DNA of 64,000 bases, taken from Lacrimispora defluvii (lineage in GTDB: Bacteria; Bacillota; Clostridia; Lachnospirales; Lachnospiraceae). Of the stretch, positions 1 through 7,265 are shown piece after piece. The stretch's first letter is position 1. Each line of letters opens with the position of its first letter. The position numbers were made by a program, and so were the translations under genes. Below the pieces are notes generated by a model, which was given only the letters and a program-made list of their open reading frames with translations, was not told where the DNA came from and did no database searches. Location: contig JAAOXG010000008.1 of NCBI GenBank assembly GCA_013036995.1, positions 1 to 64,000 of the forward strand, read 5' to 3'.

Positions 1-369
1 AATGAGATCCTTATGCTCCTTCGTGCTAATAAAAAATATTCAAAAGAGGTGTCTTTATATGAACCCATCGGTGTAGACAAGGATGGAGAAACAGTAAGCC
101 TTCTGGATGTGATCGAAATGGAGAATAAAGAGACGTTAGAGACCATCATACTTAAACAGGACATCAAGGAACTATATGAAGTTTTTGATTCCTGCCTGAA
201 AGACAATGAAAAAACAATTATAGGCATGCGCTATGGACTTCATGGCGGCAGGGAATACACCCAGAGGGAGATCGCAGATCTCATGGGAATTTCCAGATCC
301 TATGTATCAAGACTGGAAAAAAAAGCACTGGAAAGGCTGAGGACAGAATTAAAAAGAAATGGGATATAA
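1..369 (+). CDS. sigK: RNA polymerase sporulation sigma factor, SigK-like (C-terminal part)
   Basis: The reading frame is open from base 1, so the gene begins before the window and only its C-terminal ~122 residues are visible. The segment holds the end of sigma region 3 and region 4, with a helix-turn-helix (TQREIADLMGISRSYVSRLE) that recognises the -35 element. The stretch SKEVSLYEPIGVDKDGE followed by LLDVIEMEN resembles the mother-cell sigma factors SigK and SigE, more closely SigK. SigK directs late mother-cell transcription during sporulation. The frame is intact to its stop, with no sign of an interrupting skin-type element in the visible part. SigE is the main alternative. It is followed by lepB behind its own promoter. 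Confidence 0.8.
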   Translation, partial: NEILMLLRANKKYSKEVSLYEPIGVDKDGETVSLLDVIEMENKETLETIILKQDIKELYEVFDSCLKDNEKTIIGMRYGLHGGREYTQREIADLMGISRSYVSRLEKKALERLRTELKRNGI

Positions 370-373
370 AACG

Positions 374-402
374 TTGATTCTGCCCTGTCCATTTGATACA
401 AT
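374..402 (+). promoter_or_regulatory. Probable sigma-A promoter of lepB
   Basis: A TTGATT -35 (374-379) and TACAAT -10 (397-402) are separated by 17 bp, just after the sigK stop and 27 bp before lepB. This suggests that lepB is transcribed independently of sigK. Confidence 0.55.
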
Positions 403-428
403 AATAAAAAACAGTCAAAGGAAAAAAT

Positions 429-995
429 ATGAGCGTAAAAAAGGACAGTAAAGTGGAAGAACCTCTTAACTGGAAGAGGGAGCTGTTTGAATGGCTGAAG
501 ATTATTGTCATTGCAGCAGCGATTGCTTTTTTTATTAATACGTTTTTAATCGCCAATAGCAAGGTACCAAGTGGATCCATGGAGACCACAATTATGACAG
601 GTGACCGGTTAATTGGATCAAGGCTGGCTTACCGGTTTGGCGGAGAGCCCCATAGGGGTGATATCATTATATTTGATCACATGACCGGACCTGGAAATGA
701 AGAGATTCATCTGGTTAAGCGGATTATCGGACTGCCGGGAGAGACTGTAGACATTAGAAATAACCATGTATATATCAACCAGTCCCAGACCCCTCTTGAA
801 GAACCATACTTAAGGGAACCCATGGAGTCAGAGGATTATCACTTCACCGTGCCAGCAGGATGTTATCTGATGCTGGGTGATAACCGGAATAATTCCGCGG
901 ATGCCAGATACTGGAGTGACCCCTATGTACCGGAAGATAAGATACTTGCAAAAGTTTTGTTCCGCTATTATCCTGGAATAAAAAAAATCAGTTAG
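429..995 (+). CDS. lepB: Type I signal peptidase
   Basis: A 188-residue membrane-anchored serine/lysine protease that removes signal peptides from exported proteins on the outer face of the membrane. One N-terminal transmembrane helix (about residues 22-43) is followed directly by the active-site box PSGSME with nucleophile Ser50. The general-base Lys97 lies in HLVKRIIGLPGE, and the conserved GDNRNNSADAR box lies near the C terminus. Length and domain order match the short SipS-type Gram-positive enzymes. The start has weak ribosome-binding signal (AAAGGAAAAA) but fits the promoter upstream. It stands alone between sigK and ytaF. Confidence 0.93.
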   Translation: MSVKKDSKVEEPLNWKRELFEWLKIIVIAAAIAFFINTFLIANSKVPSGSMETTIMTGDRLIGSRLAYRFGGEPHRGDIIIFDHMTGPGNEEIHLVKRIIGLPGETVDIRNNHVYINQSQTPLEEPYLREPMESEDYHFTVPAGCYLMLGDNRNNSADARYWSDPYVPEDKILAKVLFRYYPGIKKIS

Positions 996-1061
996 TAATT
1001 ATAAGGTGCCAAACCAAACGCCTTTGAATATATTAAAATAAAAAGGGTAGTTCGATCAAAT

Positions 1062-1682
1062 ATGCGTAATATTTTCATTTTGGTTCTGGCGCTGAGTACA
1101 GATACATTTGTTGCCAGCATTGCCTATGGAGCAAACAGGGTAGGCATTTCATGGATAAAGGTAATTGCGGCTAATGCAATCTGCAGCGGCTGTCTGGGGG
1201 CAGCCCTGTTATTCGGCAACGTGATCGATAATTTTGTGCCGGAAGTGTTCGCAAAAGGAGTAGGGTTTTCCTGTTTATTCTTTTTGGGAGTGATGAAGCT
1301 GCTGGACTATACCATAAAAAAATACATTAACAATCATGTTCATGTTCACAAAGACCTGACTTTTTCTATTTCGGGACTTAGCATTATTATTAACATATAC
1401 GGCAATCCTATGGCAGCTGACTGGGATGATTCAAAGACCCTTTCATGGAAAGAAATGATCATGTTTTCATTTGCCATGTCCATTGACAGTCTGGTGGCTG
1501 GCGCCCTGTCCGGTTTTCTTATGATTAATCCGGGGTATGCAGCTCTGGCAGCGCTTTTAGTGGGAATTGCCGTGATGTATGCCGGAATTTTCCTGGGAAA
1601 ACGGCTTGCTGCATTAAAAGGCTGGGATTTGTCCTGGCTCAGCGGCGTTCTGTTTTTATTTCTTGCTTTTAGTAAGCTTTAA
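1062..1682 (+). CDS. ytaF: Sporulation membrane protein YtaF (MntP/YtaF-like)
   Basis: A 206-residue polytopic membrane protein with about six hydrophobic helices. Two similar halves each carry the signature of the MntP/YtaF superfamily: LALSTDTFVASIAYG near the N terminus and FAMSIDSLVAGALSGF in the second half, each with a membrane-embedded Asp. MntP members export manganese, whereas YtaF is known from Bacillus sporulation gene sets and its substrate is not established. The central hydrophilic loop contains NHVHVHKDL, a His-rich stretch that could bind metal; this is inference. Its position next to sigK fits a sporulation role. RBS-like AAAAAGGG precedes the ATG. Confidence 0.82.
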   Translation: MRNIFILVLALSTDTFVASIAYGANRVGISWIKVIAANAICSGCLGAALLFGNVIDNFVPEVFAKGVGFSCLFFLGVMKLLDYTIKKYINNHVHVHKDLTFSISGLSIIINIYGNPMAADWDDSKTLSWKEMIMFSFAMSIDSLVAGALSGFLMINPGYAALAALLVGIAVMYAGIFLGKRLAALKGWDLSWLSGVLFLFLAFSKL

Positions 1683-1687
1683 ACATA

Positions 1688-1716
1688 TTGACAACTTAAA
1701 AAAAATTTGCTATAGT
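1688..1716 (+). promoter_or_regulatory. Sigma-A promoter of the PTS operon
   Basis: TTGACA (1688-1693) and TATAGT (1711-1716) with 17-bp spacing form a near-consensus promoter immediately upstream of the RAT/terminator leader and the antiterminator gene. Confidence 0.8.
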
Positions 1717-1737
1717 TAGGTAAATGAATATTAATTC

Positions 1738-1764
1738 GGATTGTTACTGGAAAGCAGGCAAAAC
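1738..1764 (+). promoter_or_regulatory. Ribonucleic antiterminator (RAT) site
   Basis: The sequence begins GGATTGTTACTGG and ends AAAGCAGGCAAAACC, which matches the RAT consensus bound by BglG/LicT/SacY-family RNA-binding proteins. Its last bases are also the first bases of the terminator stem that follows, so forming the RAT hairpin excludes the terminator. This is the classical PTS antitermination arrangement. Confidence 0.88.
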
Positions 1765-1820
1765 CAATTTTGATTGAGAAAATAACATGTTATTTTCATA
1801 GTCAAAATTGGTTTTTTTAT
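1761..1820 (+). terminator. Conditional leader terminator controlled by the RAT
   Basis: AAACCAATTTTGA (1761-1773) pairs with TCAAAATTGGTTT, giving a 13-bp outer stem followed by a run of seven T. An inner AAAATAACATGTTATTTT palindrome extends it. It overlaps the RAT and precedes the antiterminator gene by about 17 bp. Confidence 0.88.
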
Positions 1821-1836
1821 TGATAAGAGGTAGTTT

Positions 1837-2664
1837 ATGAATATTGATAAAATCATTAATAATAATATCGTAACTGCAATTGAGCCGGATGGGAAGGAAG
1901 TCGTCATCATGGGCAGAGGAATTGGTTTTGGCACAAAGGCGGGACGCCCGATTGCAGAAAACAAAATTGAGAAAACCTTCCGGTTAGACAGCCAGAACAG
2001 TCTGGATCAGTTTAAGGAACTGCTTGTGAAGCTTCCGCTTGAACACTTAAAGGCATCGGCAGAAATCATTGCCTATGCGAAAAGTGTACTTAACAGGACT
2101 TTGAATCAGAATATCTATATCACGCTGACGGATCATATTAATTTTGCCATCCATCGCTTTAAGGAGAATATGGTTTTTTCAAATCCCATTCTTAGCGAGA
2201 TCAAGACATTCTATAAAGAAGAGTACCTGGTGGGTGAATATGCAGTTGCGCTGATTGAGAGAAGTGTGGGAGTACGGCTTCCCGTAGATGAGGCTGGATT
2301 TATAGCAATGCATATTGTAAATGCAGAACTTAATACGGCTATGAATAAAACGATGGACATGACAAAGCTGATTCAGAATGGAGTCAAAATAGTAAAAGAA
2401 TTCTTTTCCATGGAACCGGACGAGGGATCTTTAAGTTATCAGAGGTTTATTACCCACCTGCGGTTTCTTGCCCAGCGCATTCTGACTGGAGAGTTGTTAA
2501 ACAGCGGAAATACAGAATTCAGTAATATCATAGCAGGAATGTATCCGGAAGAGTATGAGTGCAGTTTAAAAATCAGGGAATTTATTTCAGAATCATATCA
2601 TCATGATGTAACAGAAGAGGAGACTGCATATCTGGCAGTCCATATCAAAAGAATGAGGCTTTAG
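1837..2664 (+). CDS. licT: BglG/LicT-family transcriptional antiterminator
   Basis: A 275-residue RNA-binding antiterminator. Residues 1-55 form the CAT RNA-binding domain (MNIDKIINNNIV, GRGIGFGTKAG). Two PTS regulation domains follow, roughly 65-170 and 172-275. The four phosphorylatable histidines fall at His100, His159, His207 and His269, the spacing expected for LicT. In the family, HPr phosphorylates one PRD to activate and the sugar-specific EII phosphorylates the other to inactivate. The gene lies directly after its RAT/terminator, so it likely autoregulates and controls the three PTS genes downstream. GlcT-like function is equally possible, because the neighbouring EII is of the glucose/GlcNAc superfamily. 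Confidence 0.9.
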   Translation: MNIDKIINNNIVTAIEPDGKEVVIMGRGIGFGTKAGRPIAENKIEKTFRLDSQNSLDQFKELLVKLPLEHLKASAEIIAYAKSVLNRTLNQNIYITLTDHINFAIHRFKENMVFSNPILSEIKTFYKEEYLVGEYAVALIERSVGVRLPVDEAGFIAMHIVNAELNTAMNKTMDMTKLIQNGVKIVKEFFSMEPDEGSLSYQRFITHLRFLAQRILTGELLNSGNTEFSNIIAGMYPEEYECSLKIREFISESYHHDVTEEETAYLAVHIKRMRL

Positions 2665-2685
2665 AAGAAAGGGGTACCAGTCGGC

Positions 2686-3177
2686 ATGTTTGAAGCGTGG
2701 AAGAAGCATTTAAAAAGAGGGGGCGGTAACAAGGAGGAAATTCTGGCGCCTGTGGAAGGATTGGCAGTACCGTTAAGTGAGGTGAAAGATCCTGCGTTTA
2801 GTCAGGAGATCCTGGGAAAAGGAATGGCTGTCATTCCTTCAAAAGGCAGAATAGTGGCGCCGGTAAGCGGAGTGCTGACAGTGATGTTTGAGACAATGCA
2901 TGCAGTCAGTATTACAGCAGATAACGGAGCAGAAGTAATGATCCATGTAGGCCTTGATACGGTTCAATTAAAAGGAGAAGGGTTTCAAGCCTTTAAAAAA
3001 CAGGGGGAACGGGTAAAGGAAGGAGAACTTTTGCTGGAATTTGATCTGGAAGGGATTAAGGCAAAGGGGTATGATCTGATTACACCGGTCATTATTTTAA
3101 ATACCATGGAGTATCCCGATATGAAATGTCATGTTGGAAAGCAGATTAGGGAGCTGGAACCAATTATCGAATTGTAG
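2686..3177 (+). CDS. crr: PTS glucose-family EIIA protein
   Basis: A 163-residue free-standing IIA(Glc)-type phosphocarrier. It contains the domain signature IHVGLDTVQLKGEGF with the phosphoacceptor His87, the supporting His72 in ETMHAVS, and the N-terminal LAPVEGLAVPLSEV strand. It takes phosphate from HPr and passes it to the IIB domain encoded two genes downstream, whose IICB protein lacks its own IIA. Start at ATG 2686 lies 21 bp after licT; a GAAAGGGG ribosome-binding site precedes it. It sits in the same operon as HPr and IICB. Confidence 0.9.
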   Translation: MFEAWKKHLKRGGGNKEEILAPVEGLAVPLSEVKDPAFSQEILGKGMAVIPSKGRIVAPVSGVLTVMFETMHAVSITADNGAEVMIHVGLDTVQLKGEGFQAFKKQGERVKEGELLLEFDLEGIKAKGYDLITPVIILNTMEYPDMKCHVGKQIRELEPIIEL

Positions 3178-3185
3178 GTGGCTGA

Positions 3186-3440
3186 ATGAAAGAGTATCAA
3201 TATGTAGTGGAAGATCCAATGGGACTTCACGCCAGACCCGCTTCCGTGATTTTTATAGAAGCAGGGAAATACATGTGTACTATAGAAGCTTATTGGAATT
3301 TACAAAAAGCCGATTGCAAAAGTCTTCTGGCCATCATGGGACTTGGAGCAAAAAAGGGGGATGAAGTCATCTTCCGCTTTGAGGGAGAAGATGAAGATGC
3401 TGCATACTACGCAATACGGTCTGTTTTAGATAAAAAGTGA
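3186..3440 (+). CDS. HPr-family phosphocarrier protein
   Basis: An 84-residue HPr homologue. GLHARPAS carries the phosphoacceptor His15 used by Enzyme I, and KSLLAIMGLGAKKGDEV carries Ser46, the regulatory serine that HPr kinase modifies in Firmicutes. Both key residues are therefore present. The rest is more divergent than a housekeeping PtsH (for example AYWNLQKADC), so this may be a pathway-dedicated paralogue; whether another ptsH exists cannot be seen here. The gene starts 8 bp after the IIA stop and precedes the IICB gene, with a small inverted repeat (3446-3463) between them. Confidence 0.85.
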   Translation: MKEYQYVVEDPMGLHARPASVIFIEAGKYMCTIEAYWNLQKADCKSLLAIMGLGAKKGDEVIFRFEGEDEDAAYYAIRSVLDKK

Positions 3441-3512
3441 TCGTAACCTGCTTACAGGCAGGTGAGGATAAAAAATGTCCGGCAGGACAAAAAAAGAAAG
3501 GGGTTTCTTTTT

Positions 3513-4949
3513 ATGATGAAGTATTTGCAAAAACTAGGTAAGTCGTTGATGCTTCCGGTAGCGTGTCTGCCGGCAGCAGGGATCCTGATGGGAATTGGTT
3601 ACTGGATTGACCCAACGGGATGGGGGGCAAACAGCGCCATTGCTGCCTTTCTGATTAAGGCAGGTGGAGCCATTATCGATAATATGGCGATTCTATTTGC
3701 CATCGGTGTTGGCGTAGGTATGTCAGACGATCATGAAGGTACTTCCGCTCTGGCAGCCCTGGTATCATGGCTGATGATTCAGACAATTCTTTCTCCAGCA
3801 GTAGTTGCAATGTTAAAAGGTATTGATGTCAGTGCTGTGAATCCGGCATTTGGTAAAATCAATAACCAGTTTATTGGTATTGTTTCCGGTTTGATTGGAT
3901 CCAGCTGTTATAACCGATTTAAAAACACGAAACTACCTGATGCACTGGCCTTTTTCAGTGGGAAACGTTCTGTTGCCATAGTTACGGCACTGTTTTCCCT
4001 TGTTGCCTGCCTGGTACTGTTTTTCGTATGGCCGGTAATTTATACCGCATTGGTAATATTTGGTAAGGGAATCCTGGGTCTTGGTGCAGCAGGAGCAGGA
4101 ATCTATGGCTTCTTTAACCGTCTTCTTATCCCATTTGGCCTTCACCATGCCTTAAACTCTGTTTTCTGGTTTGACGTTGCCGGAGTAAATGACCTTGGAA
4201 ACTTCTGGACCGGAAAAGGTGTGCTGGGTCAGACAGGTCAGTATATGACAGGCTTCTTCCCGGTTATGATGTTTGGTCTTCCGGCTGCAGCTCTTGCCAT
4301 GTATCATACGGCGAAACCGGGAAGGAAAAAACAGGCTTATGGTCTTTTGCTGGCAGCAGCAGTCTGTTCATTTTTTACAGGAGTTACAGAACCGCTTGAA
4401 TTTGCATTCATGTTTCTTGCACCCGGATTATATTTAATCCATGCCATACTGACTGGAATATCCTTAACCATCTGTGCAATGCTTCCGGTACGTGCCGGAT
4501 TCAATTTCAGCGCCGGATTCGTTGACTGGTTTCTTAGCTTTAAAGCTCCTATGGCTGTTAATCCTCTGTTTATTATTCCAATTGGTCTTATCTACGGTGG
4601 GATCTACTATGCAGTGTTCCGATTTGCTATTGTGAAATTTAATTTTAAGACACCGGGACGGGAAGATGATGACCTGGATGAGTCTGCTGCTGTATTAAAG
4701 AACAACGATTTTACATACGTTGCTTCTGTTATTCTGGAAGGAATCGGCGGTAAAGAAAACGTTGTAAGCATTGATAACTGTATTACCAGACTCAGACTGG
4801 AAGTAAAGGATTATACCCTGGTAAATGAAAAGAAGATAAAGTCAGCCGGTGTAGCCGGTGTAATCAGACCTGGAAAAACCAGTGTGCAGGTTGTGGTTGG
4901 AACTCAGGTACAGTTTGTTGCGGAAGAATTTGAGAAACTTTGTAAATAA
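3513..4949 (+). CDS. PTS EIICB, glucose/N-acetylglucosamine type
   Basis: A 478-residue sugar permease-phosphotransferase. The N-terminal IIC domain (about 1-385) begins MMKYLQKLGKSLMLPVACLP, has roughly ten membrane segments, and contains the GVTEPLEFAFMF motif. A C-terminal IIB domain (about 395-478) has DNCITRLRLEV with the phosphorylated Cys. There is no IIA domain; that function is encoded separately upstream. I chose ATG 3513 rather than an upstream in-frame start because AAAGAAAGGGG sits just before it and the family begins at this residue. Glucose versus GlcNAc (or maltose-type) cannot be decided by eye. A strong terminator follows. Confidence 0.88.
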   Translation: MMKYLQKLGKSLMLPVACLPAAGILMGIGYWIDPTGWGANSAIAAFLIKAGGAIIDNMAILFAIGVGVGMSDDHEGTSALAALVSWLMIQTILSPAVVAMLKGIDVSAVNPAFGKINNQFIGIVSGLIGSSCYNRFKNTKLPDALAFFSGKRSVAIVTALFSLVACLVLFFVWPVIYTALVIFGKGILGLGAAGAGIYGFFNRLLIPFGLHHALNSVFWFDVAGVNDLGNFWTGKGVLGQTGQYMTGFFPVMMFGLPAAALAMYHTAKPGRKKQAYGLLLAAAVCSFFTGVTEPLEFAFMFLAPGLYLIHAILTGISLTICAMLPVRAGFNFSAGFVDWFLSFKAPMAVNPLFIIPIGLIYGGIYYAVFRFAIVKFNFKTPGREDDDLDESAAVLKNNDFTYVASVILEGIGGKENVVSIDNCITRLRLEVKDYTLVNEKKIKSAGVAGVIRPGKTSVQVVVGTQVQFVAEEFEKLCK

Positions 4950-4952
4950 GCA

Positions 4953-4987
4953 TAAAAACCGGGGATGCAGTGCATCCCCGGTTTTTA
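4953..4987. terminator. Bidirectional terminator
   Basis: An 11-bp GC-rich stem (CCGGGGATGCA with TGCATCCCCGG) flanked by A-runs on the left and T-runs on the right. It lies between the convergent IICB and nitroreductase genes and can work on both strands. Confidence 0.92.
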
Positions 4988-5008
4988 TGTTCAGCCACCT
5001 TATTGCAG

Positions 5009-5554
5009 TTATTGCTTCGTATCCTCTTCTGTATCAGGGAAAGAACCATGGAAAACTGTCTGTGAACGATCCAGACGTTCATAATGTAATTTGTTAGGTT
5101 CTGCATCATCTGCCGGATGGCCCATCAGCAGGATTGAAACAGGGACTATGTGTTCTGGTATGTGATATGTTTTTTTTACTTTTTCCGGATCAAAATGTCC
5201 AACCCATGTAGAGCCAATTCCCAATTCAGATGCCTGCAGCATCATATGGGTTGTGACAATGGCGGCATCAATTTCCCCCTCATCTTTCCCATCAAATTTT
5301 CGTTTCCAGCTTACGTTTTTATCGTAACAGGTGAGAAGCGCCAACTGATGGTTAAATTTAAAAGGCATACAAAGACTGAGCCCGGACAAATCAGTTTCAT
5401 TATCAAGCACAAGAATTCTCTGTGGCTGGTAATTGCAGGCGGTAGGTGCAGTACGGCCTGCCTCCAGGATAAGATCCAATGTTTCCTTTTCTACTTTCTT
5501 ATCACTGAACTTTCTGACAGAGTAGCGATCCTTTGCCAATTCTAAGAATTTCAT
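5009..5554 (-). CDS. Nitroreductase family protein
   Basis: A 181-residue FMN-dependent oxidoreductase of the nitroreductase superfamily. The start region FLELAKDRYSVRKFSDKKV is the family's hallmark flavin phosphate-binding segment, followed by ILEAGRTAPTACNYQPQ and a C-terminal LLMGHPADDAEPNKLHYER segment. Such enzymes use NAD(P)H to reduce nitro-compounds, quinones or other electrophiles; the true substrate is unknown. ATG 5554 is preferred over an ATG ten codons upstream because GGAGG lies directly before it. It is divergent from an HxlR regulator, and two inverted repeats lie in the shared promoter region. Confidence 0.88.
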   Translation of the reverse strand: MKFLELAKDRYSVRKFSDKKVEKETLDLILEAGRTAPTACNYQPQRILVLDNETDLSGLSLCMPFKFNHQLALLTCYDKNVSWKRKFDGKDEGEIDAAIVTTHMMLQASELGIGSTWVGHFDPEKVKKTYHIPEHIVPVSILLMGHPADDAEPNKLHYERLDRSQTVFHGSFPDTEEDTKQ

Positions 5555-5613
5555 TTTAAACCTCCATTGACTGATATTTGACATTTACATGGAAAGTATA
5601 TATGATAATATTA

Positions 5614-5628
5614 CATACTTCAAGTATG
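5614..5628. promoter_or_regulatory. Perfect palindrome, candidate HxlR operator
   Basis: CATACTTCAAGTATG is a perfect 7-1-7 palindrome centred in the 122-bp intergenic region between the divergent nitroreductase and HxlR genes. HxlR-type dimers bind such AT-rich dyads with GTAT arms. Assignment to this regulator is inferred from location. Confidence 0.6.
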
Positions 5629-5642
5629 AACATTTATGTTAT

Positions 5643-5664
5643 ATACTAAACAATTGGTTAGTAT
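5643..5664. promoter_or_regulatory. Second inverted repeat near the hxlR start
   Basis: ATACTAA (5643-5649) and TTAGTAT (5658-5664) form a 7-bp dyad with an 8-bp spacer, 12 bp before the hxlR start codon. It shares the ATACT/AGTAT arms with the palindrome at 5614, consistent with autoregulation. Confidence 0.45.
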
Positions 5665-5676
5665 TGAGGAGAAGAC

Positions 5677-6018
5677 ATGGATTTTAATAATAAATTTGGA
5701 AATTGTCCAATATATTATACAATTTCTAAAATTGAAGGAAAGTGGAAGTGGGTTATTCTATATAAACTTTGTAAATCTAACGTACTTAGATACAACCGGT
5801 TATGGGAAGAATTACAACCCATCGCTCATAGAACATTAAGCAAACAGCTTAAGGAGTTAGAAGCGGATGGATTAGTCCATCGGGAGCAATACAATGAAGT
5901 TCCGCCCAGAGTGGAATATTCCCTTACCAAAGATGGGGAAACTCTTGCTCCCATTTTAAATCTGATGTCAGAATGGGGAGCACAGCGCATCAACCAGGAA
6001 AATCTGGGATTGGAGTAG
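5677..6018 (+). CDS. HxlR-family winged-helix transcriptional regulator
   Basis: A 113-residue MarR-like regulator of the HxlR family. It shows the expected order: an N-terminal Cys (GNCPIYYT, Cys9), KIEGKWKWVILYKL, RYNRLWEEL, the recognition helix region IAHRTLSKQLKELEADGLV, and the wing YNEVPPRVEYSLTKDG. The N-terminal Cys is a sensor of reactive species in some members (for example YodB and HypR), which would fit a neighbouring nitroreductase; this is inference. ATG 5677 follows a GAGGAGA ribosome-binding site. It is divergent from the nitroreductase and likely represses it. Confidence 0.88.
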   Translation: MDFNNKFGNCPIYYTISKIEGKWKWVILYKLCKSNVLRYNRLWEELQPIAHRTLSKQLKELEADGLVHREQYNEVPPRVEYSLTKDGETLAPILNLMSEWGAQRINQENLGLE

Positions 6019-6021
6019 ATT

Positions 6022-7182
6022 ATGGAGTTTACAATACCTCACTATTATCACAGTTTCCGGTGTATCGCAGCCCAGTGCAGTGATACCTGCTGTGCAGGCT
6101 GGGCAATTATGATAGATGATCAATCGATTAAAAAATACAGGGCTCAAACCGGTGCTTTGGGCGAAAAGCTTTTAAATGGAGTGGATTGGAAGAAGGGCTG
6201 TTTTAAGCAGAAATCTGGCAGATGTGCTTTTTTAAACGAAGCAAATCTTTGTGATATTTACACCGATGCAGGACCGACCATGCTTTGTAAGACCTGCAGG
6301 CAATATCCCAGGCATACGGAAGAATACGAAGGTGTACGGGAACTTTCTTTGTCAATGTCCTGTGAAGAAGCGGCCAAGCTGATTCTTGGGCAGAAAGAAC
6401 CGGTCCGTTTTCTTACAAAGGAAGATGACCGGGAAGAGTCTTATCCTGAGTTTGATTTCTTCCTTTTTTCTAAGCTTATGGATGTAAGAGAGGAGGTTAT
6501 TTCTCTTTTACAGAACCGAAACAGGGACATCCCGTTAAGGGCGTCTATGGTTTTGGGTCTGGTTCATGATTTACAAAGAAGGATCAGGGAAGTGAAGCTG
6601 TATCAGACGGAGGAGCTGATTGCCAGATACAGGAATGCTCCGTGTGAAGAATTTTTCCGTATGAAAAAGCGGGAATATAGGGTTTCTGACAGGGAACGCT
6701 ATGAGATAATAAAAAACTGGTTCTCTCTATTAGACAAGCTGGAAGTTTTAAACCAGGAATGGCCGGTTTATATTGGGGAGTTAAGAGCCTTGCTTTTTAA
6801 TAAGGGGCCAGAGTATTATGGAAAAACAAAAGAGAATTTTTTTGAATATCTGAATTCTGTGCCAGAAAGAAAAAAGGAGTGGAATCAGTGGCTGGAGCAG
6901 CTTCTGGTTTACTTCATTTATACGTATTTTTGCGGAGCTGTTTACGATGAGCAGCCTTATGTAAAAGCGAAGTTGGCTGTTATCTGTACCATATTCATAG
7001 CAGAACTGGCTCAGGCAGTTTATATTCAAAACGGGGGCAGTCTTACTTTTGACGGGTTTGTACGGCTGGTTCATCGGTTTTCCAGGGAAACCGAGCATTC
7101 GGATCAAAATCTTAATACGCTGGAGAACGCCTTTCGAACAGAAAAAATCTATGGGCTGAAAGAAATACTCAGGGTATTATAA
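6022..7182 (+). CDS. FliB-like flagellin lysine-N-methylase family protein
   Basis: A 386-residue protein beginning with a cysteine cluster: FRCIAAQCSDTCCAGW, then GRCAFLNEANLCDIY and MLCKTCRQYPRH. This resembles the FliB family, annotated as flagellin lysine-N-methylases, with a likely metal or Fe-S binding site of the YkgJ-like type. The rest is helical with no motif I can name. It begins 3 bp after the hxlR stop, so it may be co-transcribed with the regulator. No flagellar gene is nearby, so flagellin as the substrate is not supported by context. The family call is good; the biochemical role is uncertain. Confidence 0.7.
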   Translation: MEFTIPHYYHSFRCIAAQCSDTCCAGWAIMIDDQSIKKYRAQTGALGEKLLNGVDWKKGCFKQKSGRCAFLNEANLCDIYTDAGPTMLCKTCRQYPRHTEEYEGVRELSLSMSCEEAAKLILGQKEPVRFLTKEDDREESYPEFDFFLFSKLMDVREEVISLLQNRNRDIPLRASMVLGLVHDLQRRIREVKLYQTEELIARYRNAPCEEFFRMKKREYRVSDRERYEIIKNWFSLLDKLEVLNQEWPVYIGELRALLFNKGPEYYGKTKENFFEYLNSVPERKKEWNQWLEQLLVYFIYTYFCGAVYDEQPYVKAKLAVICTIFIAELAQAVYIQNGGSLTFDGFVRLVHRFSRETEHSDQNLNTLENAFRTEKIYGLKEILRVL

Positions 7183-7194
7183 GAATCATATTAT

Positions 7195-7246
7195 TCGCCC
7201 AGTCTGCGAAAAGTAAATGGACAATGGATCTTCTTGCAGTGGGCGA
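7195..7246. other. Inverted repeat between convergent genes
   Basis: TCGCCCA (7195-7201) pairs with TGGGCGA (7240-7246), and CTGC/GCAG extend the stem inward across a 2-nt bulge. It lies between the convergent fliB-like gene and lrgB. It may end transcription, but neither strand has a good U-run. Confidence 0.35.
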
Positions 7247-7265
7247 TTTAACTGAAATTGCATAG

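Noticed and set aside
1-369. Possible skin-element interruption of sigK
   Set aside because: The visible C-terminal frame is continuous; no recombinase or att site is present, and the N-terminal half is outside the window.
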